Source: Stomoxys calcitrans
Lineage: Eukaryota; Arthropoda; Insecta; Diptera; Muscidae
Direction: 5' to 3'
Assembly (NCBI RefSeq): GCF_963082655.1
Contig: NC_081553.1
Coordinates: 124,764,578-124,828,577, forward strand
DNA length: 64,000 bases
Of this stretch, positions 1 to 10,317 are shown piece after piece; position 1 is the stretch's first letter; each line of letters opens with the position of its first letter. A model generated the notes under the pieces. The model did not search any database and was not told where the DNA came from. It was given only the letters and a program-made list of their open reading frames with translations. A program made the translations under genes and the position numbers.

Positions 1-310
1 CAAGACCCAAGATCGGTTCATAGGGCAGCTATATCAAAACATGGACCGATAAGGCCCATTTACAATCCCAACCGACTTACACTAATAGGAAGTATTTGTG
101 CAAAATTTCAAGCGGCTAGCTTTACTCCTTCGAAAGTGAGCGTGCTTTCGACAGACAGACGGACGGACTGTCATGGCTACATCGACTTAAAATGACATGA
201 CGATCAAGAATATATATATACTTTATTAGGTCTCGGACGCATATTTCGAGGTGTTACAAACAGAATGACGATATTAGTCTACCCCCTTCCTATTTTGGAG
301 GGTATAAAAA
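1..310 (-). repeat. DINE-A element cut by the window edge
   Basis: The copy runs on the minus strand. Its head (GGAGGGTATAAAAA as read on plus) is at the right end near 295-310. The core with the CCGTCCGTCTGTC-type motif and ATATATTCTTGATC (both reverse-complemented here) lies at about 150-235, and the first tandem unit begins at 1-50. The rest lies outside the window. It is noncoding. Confidence 0.85.
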
Positions 311-374
311 TGCAAGTGTGAATAGATATGACACACCACACACAAGTAAACACATACTGCTCGCCTAAGCCGAA

Positions 375-580
375 TATATCCAAAACGTCTTGTACAGCTA
401 AACAGATAAAGAAAATGGATGCAATTGGAAACCATAACTTTAAGATAGGCAGCTTTATCTACATCAGTACCGCCGTAACCGAAACGAAACAAAGCGAAGA
501 ATAATATTTGCAAACAGATGCTTCTTTGGATTAGGCAAGCAGTTTAAAAAAAGGCCACCTCTCCACAAACGAATATTACA
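375..580 (+). mobile_element. LINE-X remnant, C-terminal RT region
   Basis: The sequence matches, base for base over long stretches, the reverse complement of the LINE-X copy at 15.17-15.33 kb. Translated it gives a broken version of the strand after the RT palm (FIYISTAVTETK, compared with FVYVGTAVTETN in the larger copy), followed by the CTTTGGATTA block. In-frame stops show it is dead. Confidence 0.7.
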
Positions 581-774
581 CTATACACTGAATAACCGCT
601 GCCGCATTTGCAGCAACTCCGCATTTATACGAAACTTGCCACAATCCCTAACCTGTGGACCAACCCGATAGCTTTTAGCTAAGCTTTTCGTAATAACGAT
701 GAATACTGCACTATTTGGAGCTCAAAGCTCCAGACCGTGTGATGCTCACATTTGCCCTTGTCGGCCAGGATAGT

Positions 775-960
775 AAACTTTGAGAAAGTCAGCTATTTTA
801 TTTACCTCGGCACCACTGAAAGGACCGAAAACTAAAAACGAAGAATACATTTTTCAGATGCAACTTTCAATTAAGCAGACAGTTCAGGAACTAAGCCGCC
901 TTTCCACATGGTTATTCGGGAAAGAGTGTTTGAGAGACAGTTTCTTCAATTCTACGAAAT
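775..960 (+). mobile_element. second LINE-X remnant of the same region
   Basis: About 400 bp after the first remnant the same RT stretch recurs (FIYLGTTERTE) in more decayed form, again on plus. Two copies of one LINE segment in direct orientation suggest either a local duplication or two truncated insertions. Stops are present. Confidence 0.5.
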
Positions 961-2031
961 AGTTCGCTATATGGATTTCAAATCATAAAGTGATTCAGAC
1001 GATATCGGGTCCATTCCATATTTTTTGGACGACATGTAACATAATATTATAACTTAGTACTTTTTAAGTTATAATATTATGTACCACAGTAGTATTGCAT
1101 TCATGGGATCCGTGTCATAGAAGCACACCTTTTGCTATAAAGTATTTACCCACAATAAGGAAAAAGTAGCGAAATCCATAGTCTACTATCCTATGCTATT
1201 GTTTAATGGTGGGTAATTTCTGTTAAACTTATGATTTCAACAACAATTGCACTTCACTGCTCAATGCTGTTCTTTCATTTTGATGTCTTTGGAATATGTT
1301 GATTTCTTAAAGAAGGACTTCCATCATTCTGAGACCTAGTCTCTCCATTCATTCAGTGGAAGCACAACGTCAACACTAATGTCAAAGATAAAAAAGAACT
1401 ATTTAAAATTTTCTAAGTATTTTTCAATTTATATTGTTTTACCAACTTTCCTCAGAGAAGCAATGAGATGAAGTTGGTGTTCACACCAGAGATGGGTTTA
1501 CGACTTCACTTGGGTGACGGAAATTTGCAAAAGTTTTCGTGGTTTGTGCGTAAATATGCATTAAAGGATTCACATTCTTTCCGATGAGCTTAGATCTGTC
1601 TCTCATTTAATGCGAAAACTTATCAAAAGTTCTAACAGAAACGAACAAGAAGAAAGCAGGCACTAATGTATATGTCAACTCAAGGAGTTTGTCATTTCTA
1701 TTGGAATTTTTAAGATCCCGTTGAAAAGTTAGTGGATAAAAATGCGCTGTTCGAATTTGCCAAGAATACCTGGTGATACCTGGATAATTTCTAAATTTAA
1801 ACTTATTTTGAAATACGAAAATGTCTTGAGAAACATGGAAAATCACAACACAGAAATTAACTTTGGGGGAAACATTGCAATGATAAAACTGCTATCGTTG
1901 AGTAAGTTATTAAAGATAGTTGTTAATTTGTATCCCAAGAATAAATAGAGATTTAGAGATTAGTATTGTAGTTTAAACATAAAAAGTTAAATAATGCCAA
2001 AATAATCCAAAAGAAAATTTGAAATCAATAA
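961..2031. other. no gene recognised; one strong hairpin
   Basis: This AT-rich stretch has only short ORFs (at most 79 codons, overlapping on both strands at 1607-1948) with no family resemblance I can name. The one structural feature is the inverted repeat at 1036-1084. Confidence 0.5.
1036..1084. repeat. 18-bp perfect inverted repeat, 8-nt loop
   Basis: The left arm at 1039-1056 (ACATAATATTATAACTTA) is the exact reverse complement of 1065-1082. The loop is GTACTTTT, and two more pairs form past a one-base bulge. It could be a miniature element remnant or an extruding AT-rich palindrome. Function is unknown. Confidence 0.85.
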
Positions 2032-2875
2032 TTTTTTATACCCACCAGCGAAGGGTGGGGGTATATACATTTTCTCACTCCGTTTGCAACACATCGAAAT
2101 ATACATTTCTGACCTCTTTAAGGTATATCTCTAGACGATCTAGCCATGTCCGCACTCTGTCCATCCGTAAGTCTGTCTGTCTACACTACACTACTTTACA
2201 GTCTTTAAAAATAACAGTGAAATCGGTTCCGATTTAGATATATCTCTCATATATATATAGCTCGATTTTCACTCCTGCAAGCGCATTATTTGACCAATCT
2301 TCCCAAAACTTCGTACTACGGTTTCCTCGACGACTGTCACAGTATGTGAGAAGTTTGCTCGAAAACAGTTCAGATTTCGATGTAGCTTCCATATATATGT
2401 TCGTCCGATTTGCAGTAATATTGCAATAAAATGGTCGGCAAAAAATTTGGCAGGAAGGAATTTCTTATGTATCTAGGCGTTACTGGTGAATTTCATCGAA
2501 ATCGGTTCAGATTTAGACATAGCTCTCATATATGTATATATATATATCAACCGATTTTAACTTCTGGAGTTACAGCAAGCGCATGTATTGACACATCTTG
2601 CCAAAATTTTGTATAACGCTTTCCTCGACGACTTCCACATTATCGGAGAAGTTTGCTCGAATTTGGTTCAGAGTTAGATATGGCTCCTATCTATATGTTT
2701 GTAAGATTTTGGGCAATTCACAATAATGTTGTCATTTGTCAACCGTAGTTATTACAGTTTGAATATATTTGCTCGCCGAGGTCCATAAAAATTGGTTCAG
2801 AATTGGATATAGCTCCCACATTGTACTTATAGGGTAGGTGTAGGGTATTATACAGTCGGCACCGCCCGACTTTAG
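2032..2875 (+). repeat. DINE-B/C composite element
   Basis: The head is family B-like (TATACCCACCAGCGAAGG, then CCGTTTGCAACACATCGAA). The body carries the family C unit (GTTCAGATTTAGA..ATAGCT..CCATATATATGT). The end at about 2830-2870 is the family C terminus (GGGTATTATACAGTCGGC, ACCGCCCGACTTTAG). It is either a recombinant of two DINE families or evidence that B and C grade into each other. Confidence 0.75.
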
Positions 2876-3035
2876 CCCATCCTTACTGGTTTTGATTACT
2901 TTAGACATTTTTTTCAGAATTTTTTTTAGAAATTTTGTCGAAAGAGATGGTTTCAATTTGCGGAATATTACTGTAAAGAAGCTACCTGATCGATCCATTG
3001 GTAAACACTTCGAAATGTGGCTGAGCTCGCACATA

Positions 3036-3906
3036 TTTTTATACCCTCCACCATAGGATGGGGGGCATACTAATTTCGTCACTCTGTTTGTAACTACTCG
3101 AAATATGCGTATGATACCCCATAAAGTATATATATTCTTGATCGTTGTGAAATTTTATGTCGATCTAGCCATGTCCGTCCGTCTGTCCGTCCGTTCATCT
3201 GTCTGTCTGTCGAAAGCACGCTAACTTCCGAAGAAGTAGAGCTAGCCGCTTGAAATTTTGCACAAATACTTCTTATTAATGTAGGTCGGTTGGTGCTGTA
3301 AACGGGCCATATCGGTCCATAACCTGATATAGCTGCCATATAAACCGATCTGGGGTCTTGACTTCTTGAGCGTCTAGAGTGCGCAATTCTTATCCGATTG
3401 GAATGAAATTTTGAACGACGTGTTTTGTTACGATATCCAACAACTGTGCCAAGTATGGTTCAAATCGGTGCATAACCTTATATAGTTGCCATATAAACCG
3501 ATGTGGGATCTTGACTTCTTGAGCCTCTAGAGGTCGCATTTATTATCTCATTTGCCTGAAACGGATTCTCTCATGACCATCAACGTACGTGTTTATTATG
3601 GTCTGAATCGGTCTATAGCCTGATACAGCTCCCATATAAATCGATCTCTCTATTTTACTTCTTGAGCCCCCAAAGGGCGCAATTCTTATTCGAATTGGCT
3701 GACATTTTACACAGATCTCGAACATATAATTTAATTGTGGTCCAAACCGGACCATAACTTGATATCGCTCTAATAGCAGATCAAATCTTTTCTTATATCC
3801 TTTTTTGCCTAAGAAGAGATGCCGGGAAAAGAACTCGACAAATGCGATCCGTGGTGGAGGGTATGTAAGATTCGGGCCGGCCGAACTCAGTACGCTTTTA
3901 CTTGTT
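3036..3906 (+). repeat. DINE-A, both ends present
   Basis: The element runs from TTTTTATACCCTCCACCATAG at 3036 to the 3' palindrome (TTCGGGCCGGCCGAACT) near 3870-3890 and the terminal CTTTTACTTGTT. Internal units with GATATAGCTGCCATATAAA start near 3326 and 3479, 153 bp apart. Open frames across it on the minus strand (up to 138 codons) follow the repeat and are not genes. Confidence 0.9.
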
Positions 3907-4074
3907 GTTATTGCTCTACTAATGTGTAATTTACATTTTTTTTGAAATATCCCTTTCAAACAACTTACTTTTCAGTAAGCCTGATACTGTGAAATTGCAG
4001 TACTAATGCTGTAATAGCCGAACTACTGCTGCAAAAGCGGCAAAATTAGCTACTAGTATTTATCAGACAGTGTT

Positions 4075-4280
4075 TTCAGCCAACTTTCTTCCCCACATGC
4101 CCTACACATGCTATTACTAGCCGCACCGATTTTACGTAAGTGAGCTCGTAGTCCTATGTGTCCAGTTATGATACCAATAGCTATACTGACCTTCTTCTTA
4201 CTTCCTTTCAATACTAGCCTCGTCTTCTCACGATCTGGATCTCCCCATAGGATTTTCGCCGTCCGTAAGTCAGTAAGTTA
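4075..4280 (-). mobile_element. LINE-R remnant, C-terminal zinc-knuckle region
   Basis: The segment parallels 10.52-10.72 kb of the larger LINE-R copy, including CCCCACATGCCCTACAC, TAAGTGAGCTCG and AGGATTTTCGCCGTCC. In that family it encodes the Cys-rich segment downstream of RNase H. Only about 200 bp survive. Confidence 0.7.
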
Positions 4281-4452
4281 CCTCTCAACAAAAAATTGAT
4301 TTACCTTCCTTGGAGGGCGCCTCCCCAAGAAGCTCCCTCATACGAAAAAACCATAATCCGTCAAATTCTTAATAATTTAGAGAGTTGAGATACTGTTAAT
4401 AAGATCGTCCGGTGGACTTAATCCCGATATAAAGGGTCTTTCAATAAAACAA

Positions 4453-5485
4453 GAATGGTTGTTGTTGTTGTAGCAGTTTATTGTGTTCTATCTTTCGTCT
4501 GCTTGATTCTGTTGAGTATCAGGACCCAGGAACTCTGCGACTAAGATGGGGAGCGTCCACAGGGATCTGGGTCTGAGTCGCGTGGGTCTGGCCGGACATT
4601 TAAACAGGTGACGTGTATCGTGCTGTCTCTGGTTACAATCGGGACATACATCTTGCACGTCGGCATCAATGCTTGCTCTGTAGTAGTTGGGCGGTTGCAT
4701 CTGCCGGAACGTAATTGAGCCAGAACTACTCTGGTTTGCGGGGGAGGGCGATTCTCCAAGGACTTCATTCATCCGGTAGCAATTTACCGCATCAGCTACC
4801 GTGTCTGCATGAATGTGGTTTAGACCTCCTTGATATGCCACTTGATCTAGAGGTTTTCTCTTGTAACGCTGAACCACACGCTCTAGATCATGTAGATCTA
4901 CCTTAAGGCTTCTGGGCGGTGGATATCTATCCACAAGATGATGATATGGATGGTCTCTGCGATAACAGCCCAAAAGGTATTGCTTAGACAGCATGTAGTT
5001 ATGTTTTCACACTGGAAGGATCTTTGTCTCCTGATGTAGGTGGTCCACATGAGAGCTGATGAGACAGCCCGTCGCAGTTCGGCGGGCGGCATTTTGACAG
5101 ATCTGAATATTATTCCACTGCATGTCACTAAGTTGACGGGACCACACTGGCGCTGCATAACTTACCACAGTCTGGCCAATTACTTTGTACGTGGTCAACA
5201 GGGTTTCTTTGTCTGCACCCCAAGTGCTGCCAGCAAGTGATTTGAGGACCTTGTTTCTACTTTTGACTTTATCGCAGATTGCTGTGGCATGTGGGGAGAA
5301 TGTGTAAGAGCTGTCAAATGTGACGTCAAGTATTTTGGGACACGTGATGGTCGGAATCATTTCTCCATCGACCATCATAGTCAGCTCAGTATTCACCTCA
5401 CGCCTATTTGTAGTGAACAATGTGTTGGCGGATATCTTCAGATTTCTTGCATCGAAATGTGAGGTAAGTTCAATGAGGTAGACGT
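4453..5485 (-). mobile_element. Jockey-like LINE, 5'-truncated 3' end
   Basis: Two open segments, 5007-5420 and 4488-4994, lie in the same frame and are separated by a single TGA (5007-5009). Together they give the C-terminal third of a non-LTR RT protein. It includes VTFDSSYTFSPH, KSLAGSTWGADKETLL, YAAPVWS and then a Cys-His knuckle (CPDCNQRQHDTRHLFKC). The 3' end runs into a (TTG)n tail at 4458-4471, as expected for target-primed reverse transcription. The upstream RT palm is missing, so the copy was truncated on insertion and has since gained one nonsense codon. Assignment to the Jockey group is by recall of similar fly proteins. Confidence 0.85.
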
Positions 5486-5486
5486 T

Positions 5487-5830
5487 TTACTGAGAATGGT
5501 TTTGGATATCAATGAAATTATTTATTCCTGTGAAAGTACGATCGATGCTATTATGTATTGAATTCGATGGTGGTCGCCACGCAAAAGAATTTGCATGGCC
5601 ACCACGGGCACCAGAAGTCCAGACGCTGAACCCAATTTTCGACGGTTTTAAAGCATAAATCGGCTGATACTGCTGTAGTTTAACGTTCAATATTAGAACG
5701 CAGTTCATCAATCGTTGACAATTGACTTGAAGTAGCCCCACAGGAAATAGTCTTACGGCGTCAAATCGCACGACCGAGGCGGCCAAAACGAAATGTGAGA
5801 TAACACATTCTTCAAACTTGGTTTCCATAT
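5487..5830 (-). pseudogene. DDE (IS630/Tc1-mariner type) transposase fragment
   Basis: One minus-strand frame reads WPPRSCDLTP-stop-DYFLWGYFKSIV around 5715-5785. This is the block around the last catalytic acid in an IS630-Tc1-mariner group common in insects. The longest open frame of the segment (113 codons) is a different frame and is not the protein. A stop and frame changes show decay. No terminal repeats were found. Confidence 0.65.
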
Positions 5831-6544
5831 ATATAAATATACTTGCATTATATTCAGTGGTCCTTAAATCGGCTCATTTTTAAAATATTATACTTTTATT
5901 ACTTTAAAGTGCTAACATGCTGCACATAGTGCCGCAAAACTTCTAAAGCTTTAAGAATTATTACAAACAAACCCTATGAGTGGAATGGAAAATATCAACG
6001 GGTAATGGTTGGAAGAAGCAGAAGTAAAATAAAGCCACAATTTGTTTGGCTAACAGCTTTTCGCAGCAATGGTGGGAAAATCCATTTCACTCAGATTAAC
6101 ATCCACCCAAGGGATTCGTGTATGGTTTCTATAATCAGCGAGGCCGTTGAATTGTTGGCTGTTAAAACTAATGCAAAAACTGTACACTCAGCACTTCATT
6201 TACTCCGCCCGTCTGTGTACCTTCGTTCATTCATGTGAAAGAGGGGACATGTATTTCTATGGATTTTGTGTACATAAGTACGGTTTCTTATGGATAGCCG
6301 AAAATCTCTACTCTTGTCACAGTTAATTTTCCTAATTTACACGCTATGCATAATGCCATGGCAAAATCGGCAGGACATAGTTTTAGTAACAATTATAAGG
6401 TGACTGAGATTAAGTAGATCTCTGACCTTTCAATAAAAAAATAATTATAAGCAGTCGATTAATATGACTAATTTATGTTCCCTGTCTGTCTGAGGCCTCT
6501 CGCTGTAAACGATTACACAACAGCAGCATTTCGAAAGGTATCCA
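5831..6544. other. no gene recognised
   Basis: The ORF at 6005-6238 (77 codons) has no recognisable domain and no splice or promoter context. I see no repeat family in this stretch. Confidence 0.4.
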
Positions 6545-6805
6545 TCCTTGGAACAAAGCCATCATTTTATGTTAAATGTCTCCAGAAAAATGTTGGAAAA
6601 GTGGTCGCGCATGCTGATTACATCGCAAAGTGGTCCAAAGGGTGAAATAATTTAAATTAAAAAATTGGGCATCTTTCGATCTGAGCGGTACAAAATGTTC
6701 TAGACGTTTGTGGAGGAGGCTGTCAGATAAATTACTTTGTTGGTCTATATCTTCAATACAAGATGAGATACAGGGTGTCAAAGTTGACCACTTTCCGCTT
6801 ATGGA
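6545..6805 (-). repeat. unclassified repeat, copy 1 (inverted partner at 9.7 kb)
   Basis: Read on minus it begins near CGGAAAGTGGTCAACTTTGA, ACACCCTGTAT and translates through HFVPLRSKDAQFFNLNYF. The plus-strand block at 9705-9960 has the matching GGAAAGTGGTCAATTTGGAC and HFVLLRSTDKKMWNLKLI. The two copies face away from each other about 2.9 kb apart. The family is not known to me. Confidence 0.6.
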
Positions 6806-6959
6806 ACCTTTTAGAGGTTATAACTTTTGATCTAGTGAGCCAATATACACGATTCGTGAATCAGAAAAAAAAGCTTCGTGAGATCATGTATACTTGACCT
6901 TGCCATCGTGTATCGTTGACGAGATATGAATATGAATTTTTCAAAATTTTCCAAAAAAA

Positions 6960-7435
6960 GTACTACTTTTCCTTCAAATTGTCGTAGATTTTTCTGAAGA
7001 TCGGATATGAGAGCTATATGAGGTTATCAATACCAAATTCGACCATACTTAACATGATTAGTCACAACAAAACACTACTTGCTAAATTTTTGACAAATCA
7101 GATAAAATAGCGCCCTCTAGAGGCTGGAGAAATAAAAGGACAGGCTCAAGAAATCCAATCCGAAGTTTGTTTTTAAACTGCAACTATATCAAATTATGAA
7201 CCTATTTAAGGCATCAACAATTCCAACCAACCTTGACTAATAACAAGTATTGGTGCAGAACTTCAAGCACATAGCTTTACTCCTTCGAAGGTTTGCGTGC
7301 TTTCGACAGACAGACGGACAGACATCGCTACATGGACTTAGAATGCCAAGACGATCAAGAATATATATACTTAGTTGGGACTCTGATGATTAATTAGGTG
7401 AGTTACAAAAGCCCCCATCCTATGCTGCACAGTGT
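6960..7435 (-). repeat. diverged DINE-A
   Basis: The unit (GCGCCCTCTAGAGGCT), the CTTTACTCCTTCGAAGG block, the GACAGACAGACGGACAGAC core and GATCAAGAATATATATAC are all recognisable in reverse orientation. The head near 7425 is decayed (CCCCCATCCTATG). Confidence 0.75.
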
Positions 7436-7699
7436 TGCAAAATAGAAAAATCTTAGAAACACAACATAATCAGTGTTGCTTACTTACAAAATGTTAAATA
7501 ATTTTGCTGCATCATGATTTGAAATCCGATTCTTCAGTCAAAAGTTAAGATTACTTAAAGGAGCCTTTTTAGTAAACTAGGTGTTTCTTACGCGTTTATA
7601 GTTAGGATGTAGAAACCGCTGGCAGTGAGAAAGTAGACGTGTTGGGCTATTTGAATGGGTTAAGAACTTGGAAATCTTTGTGATTTGAGAAATTTCAGG
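7436..7699. other. no gene recognised
   Basis: This is a short AT-rich spacer between two DINE copies. I found no ORF or repeat that I can support. Confidence 0.4.
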
Positions 7700-8041
7700 A
7701 TCCTCTCATGACCATCAACATACGTGTTTATTGTGGTCTAAATCGGTCTATAGCCTTATACAGCCCCCATATAAATCGATCTCTCTATTTTACTTCTTGA
7801 GCCCCCATAGGGCGCAATTCTTATTCGAATTGGCTGACATTTTACACAGGTTTCCAACATATAATATAATTGTGGTCCGAACCGGACCATATCTTGATAT
7901 CGCTCTAATAGCAGAGCAAATCTTTTCTTTTATCCTCTTTTGGCCTAAGAAGAGATGCCGGGAAAAGAACTCGAAAATGCGATCCATGGTGGAGGGTATA
8001 TGAGGTTCGGCCCGGCCGAACTTAGCAAGCTTTTACTTGTT
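7700..8041 (+). repeat. DINE-A 3' end, 5'-truncated
   Basis: It holds the last units and the complete 3' terminus: GATCCATGGTGGAGGGTATA, then TTCGGCCCGGCCGAACTTAG and CTTTTACTTGTT. It is closely similar to the 3' ends at 3.7-3.9 and 14.35-14.69 kb. Confidence 0.9.
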
Positions 8042-8461
8042 TCTGTTTAAAAATTGTCAAGGCTTAACATATACATTAGTTGATCAAATTGGGAATTTTG
8101 TAGAATATTAAAAAAATTAAAAAGAAAATAACACCTACTGTAAGAAAAAAAAATTATGAAGCAAATAATGATGTTAAACTTTTTGCAAAAAAGCAAAACT
8201 TTGATTTTTTGGATATTTTAGTTTAAGAAGCTAATGACATTTTGTATAGGATGGAGCAATCTGCAAAATTTTCTGTAAACTTTCGTACACTGTAGAAAAA
8301 GATTTGCAATTGGTTCACAAATAGTCCCACATTTTCAAAAATACTTACAATTTCAAAACAAAACAAAAATTGTTAGTCCAATATCTCATAAGTCGTAATA
8401 GAAGTTATTTCAAAAAAGAATTCAGCCGATCCACAAATAACAGTGTGGCAAGTAATTTGAC
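8042..8461. other. no gene recognised
   Basis: A/T-rich DNA with homopolymer runs. Nothing resembling a gene or a known repeat was seen. Confidence 0.4.
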
Positions 8462-8701
8462 ATGCTTGAGGCGACAAGCCCCATAAATCAGCCTCTTGAC
8501 CCACTTGAGTGGAGACGCTGTGCGATGGAGTGTACAAAAGCATTTGAAGAGAGAGAGAAGTTGCAAATTTCTGCTGGAGATTTTCCCAAGCTGAAATTTC
8601 TTAGTATCCTGCTAATTTTTACTGGGAAATTGTTACAGGAAAAGTACGCAAACACACCTAATATTAGGCAGCAATGGGTATTTGCAATTATGCATATTTT
8701 T
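8462..8701 (+). other. orphan open segment, possible exon or relic
   Basis: An 80-codon open stretch starts at ATG 8464 or upstream and runs to the edge of the DINE-A at 8697. It translates to a protein-like sequence with few simple runs (LDPLEWRRCAMECTKAFEE, FPKLKFLSILLIFTGKLL). I cannot assign a family. It could be a gene exon disrupted by the DINE, an unknown transposon fragment or chance. The frame continues into repeat, so the last codons are certainly not original. Confidence 0.25.
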
Positions 8702-9633
8702 ATACTCTCCACCATAGGATGGGGGTATACTAACTTCGCTATTCCGTTTATAACACCTCGAAATATTGATCTAGCACGCTAACTTTCGAGGGAGTAAAGC
8801 TAGGCGCTTGAAATTTTGCACAAATACTTCCTATTAGTGTAGATCAGTTGGGATCGAAAATGGGCAATATCGGTCTATGTTTTGATTAGCTGTCATATAA
8901 ACCGATATGGGGTCTTGAATTCTTGAGCCTCTAGACAGCGCAATTCTCATCAGATTTTGCTGAATATTTGTATGAGGTGTTTGTTATGACTTCCAACAAT
9001 CGGGTCATATGACTTCCAACAGTCGGACTTGACTTCTTGAGCCTCTAGAGGGCGCTGCCATAAACACAGATCTTTAGGATGCTGTTCTTATTAGATTTTG
9101 TTGAAATTTTGTATGAGGTGTTTCGTTACGACTTCCAGCATTCGGGTCGTAACTAAATATAGCTGCCGTTTAAACCGATCTCGGATCTTGACTTCTTGAG
9201 CCTATGGAGGATGCAGTTCTTTGCCGATTTGACTCAAATTTTGTATGATATATTTTGTTATGACTTCCAACAACTGCACTAAGTAAAGTCAAAATCGGTT
9301 CGTAACTGGATATAGCTGCCGTATAAACTGATCTCAAATCTTGACTTCTTGAGCCTCCAGAGGACGTAATTTTAATCTGATTTGGTTCAAACTTATTATG
9401 GTCCAAATCGGTTCTTAACTTGATATAGCTCTCGTTTAAACCTATTTCCTTATTTTACTTCTTGAGCCCATATAGGACTCAATTCTTATCTTTATCCTCC
9501 GTTTACCTATAAAGAGTTGCCGGGTAAAGGACTTGTTTTACTTATAATGAGATGCCGGAAACTTGACAAATGCGATCCATGGTGGAGGGTATATAAAATT
9601 CGCCCGGGCGAACCTAGCATGCTTTTACTTATT
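8697..9633 (+). repeat. DINE-A, head to tail
   Basis: The head TATACTCTCCACCATAGGAT is at 8701. The core is partly deleted: it jumps from the AACACCTCGAAATAT block to the CTAGCACGCTAACTTTCGA block. Several diverged units follow, then GGTGGAGGGTATA and a decayed 3' palindrome (TTCGCCCGGGCGAAC) near 9598. The internal deletion removed the ATATATTCTTGATC core. Confidence 0.85.
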
Positions 9634-9704
9634 TAGATCATTAGCCTAACACTTGCTGAAGAGACACTGGTCAGTAGATCGAAAGTTATATGTCCTAGAA
9701 GGTT

Positions 9705-9960
9705 GTATAAGTGGAAAGTGGTCAATTTGGACACCCTTTAGGTCACTCTGTATTAAAGATAAATTTCAACAAGGCCGATGTCTTCCTCGACGAGAATCCT
9801 GGACATTTTGTACTGCTCAGATCAACAGATAAAAAGATGTGGAATTTAAAATTAATTCGACGTTTGGACTACTGTGAGCCGCTATCATGGTAAGAGGTTT
9901 CCTGAAACTCTTTGAGACATACTTCAGAGGATTTACAGACGACGGCGAAGTTGGCTTTCG
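9705..9960 (+). repeat. unclassified repeat, copy 2
   Basis: This is the plus-strand counterpart of the block at 6545-6805. It shares the leading GGAAAGTGGTCAATTTGGAC and a translated motif HFVLLRSTDKK. Together the two copies could be long terminal inverted repeats of one old element or two insertions of an unnamed family. Confidence 0.55.
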
Positions 9961-10097
9961 AAAGCGTTTTAGGTGTACGTCCGGTTGAAGTTTTTTTTTT
10001 ATTCATAAATTGGTAATACTCCTCGAGTTCTCTTGAGTTCAAGTAGTTTCAGCCAAACCGGATAGTGATTGTGCTCTCCAGCGGCTTAAGAATTCAT

Positions 10098-10165
10098 GAA
10101 CTGGGATCAGTTTATATGGAAGCTATATCAGGTTATGAACCGATTTGAACCATACTTGGCGTAGA
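10098..10165 (-). repeat. DINE-A unit fragment
   Basis: A single partial unit (GTTTATATGGAAGCTATATC, AGGTTATGAACCGATTTGAA) sits in otherwise unassigned sequence. Confidence 0.7.
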
Positions 10166-10317
10166 CACAAAGCAAAAAATTGTGTTAGTTAATAAAGTTG
10201 TATAAAATATATTTATCTGCATATCGCTAGGAAATAATTTTCAAAAATTGTCCAAAAATTCTCTTCGTTTTGTTTTTAGATAATTTTATCCATTTGCGAG
10301 TGTACGCAGAAATTCTA

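Noticed and set aside
3543..3959. 138-codon minus-strand ORF
   Set aside because: It lies across DINE-A units and recurs in shortened forms in other DINE copies, so it reflects the repeat.
6005..6238. 77-codon ORF as a gene
   Set aside because: No domain, no splice context and composition like the surrounding noncoding DNA.
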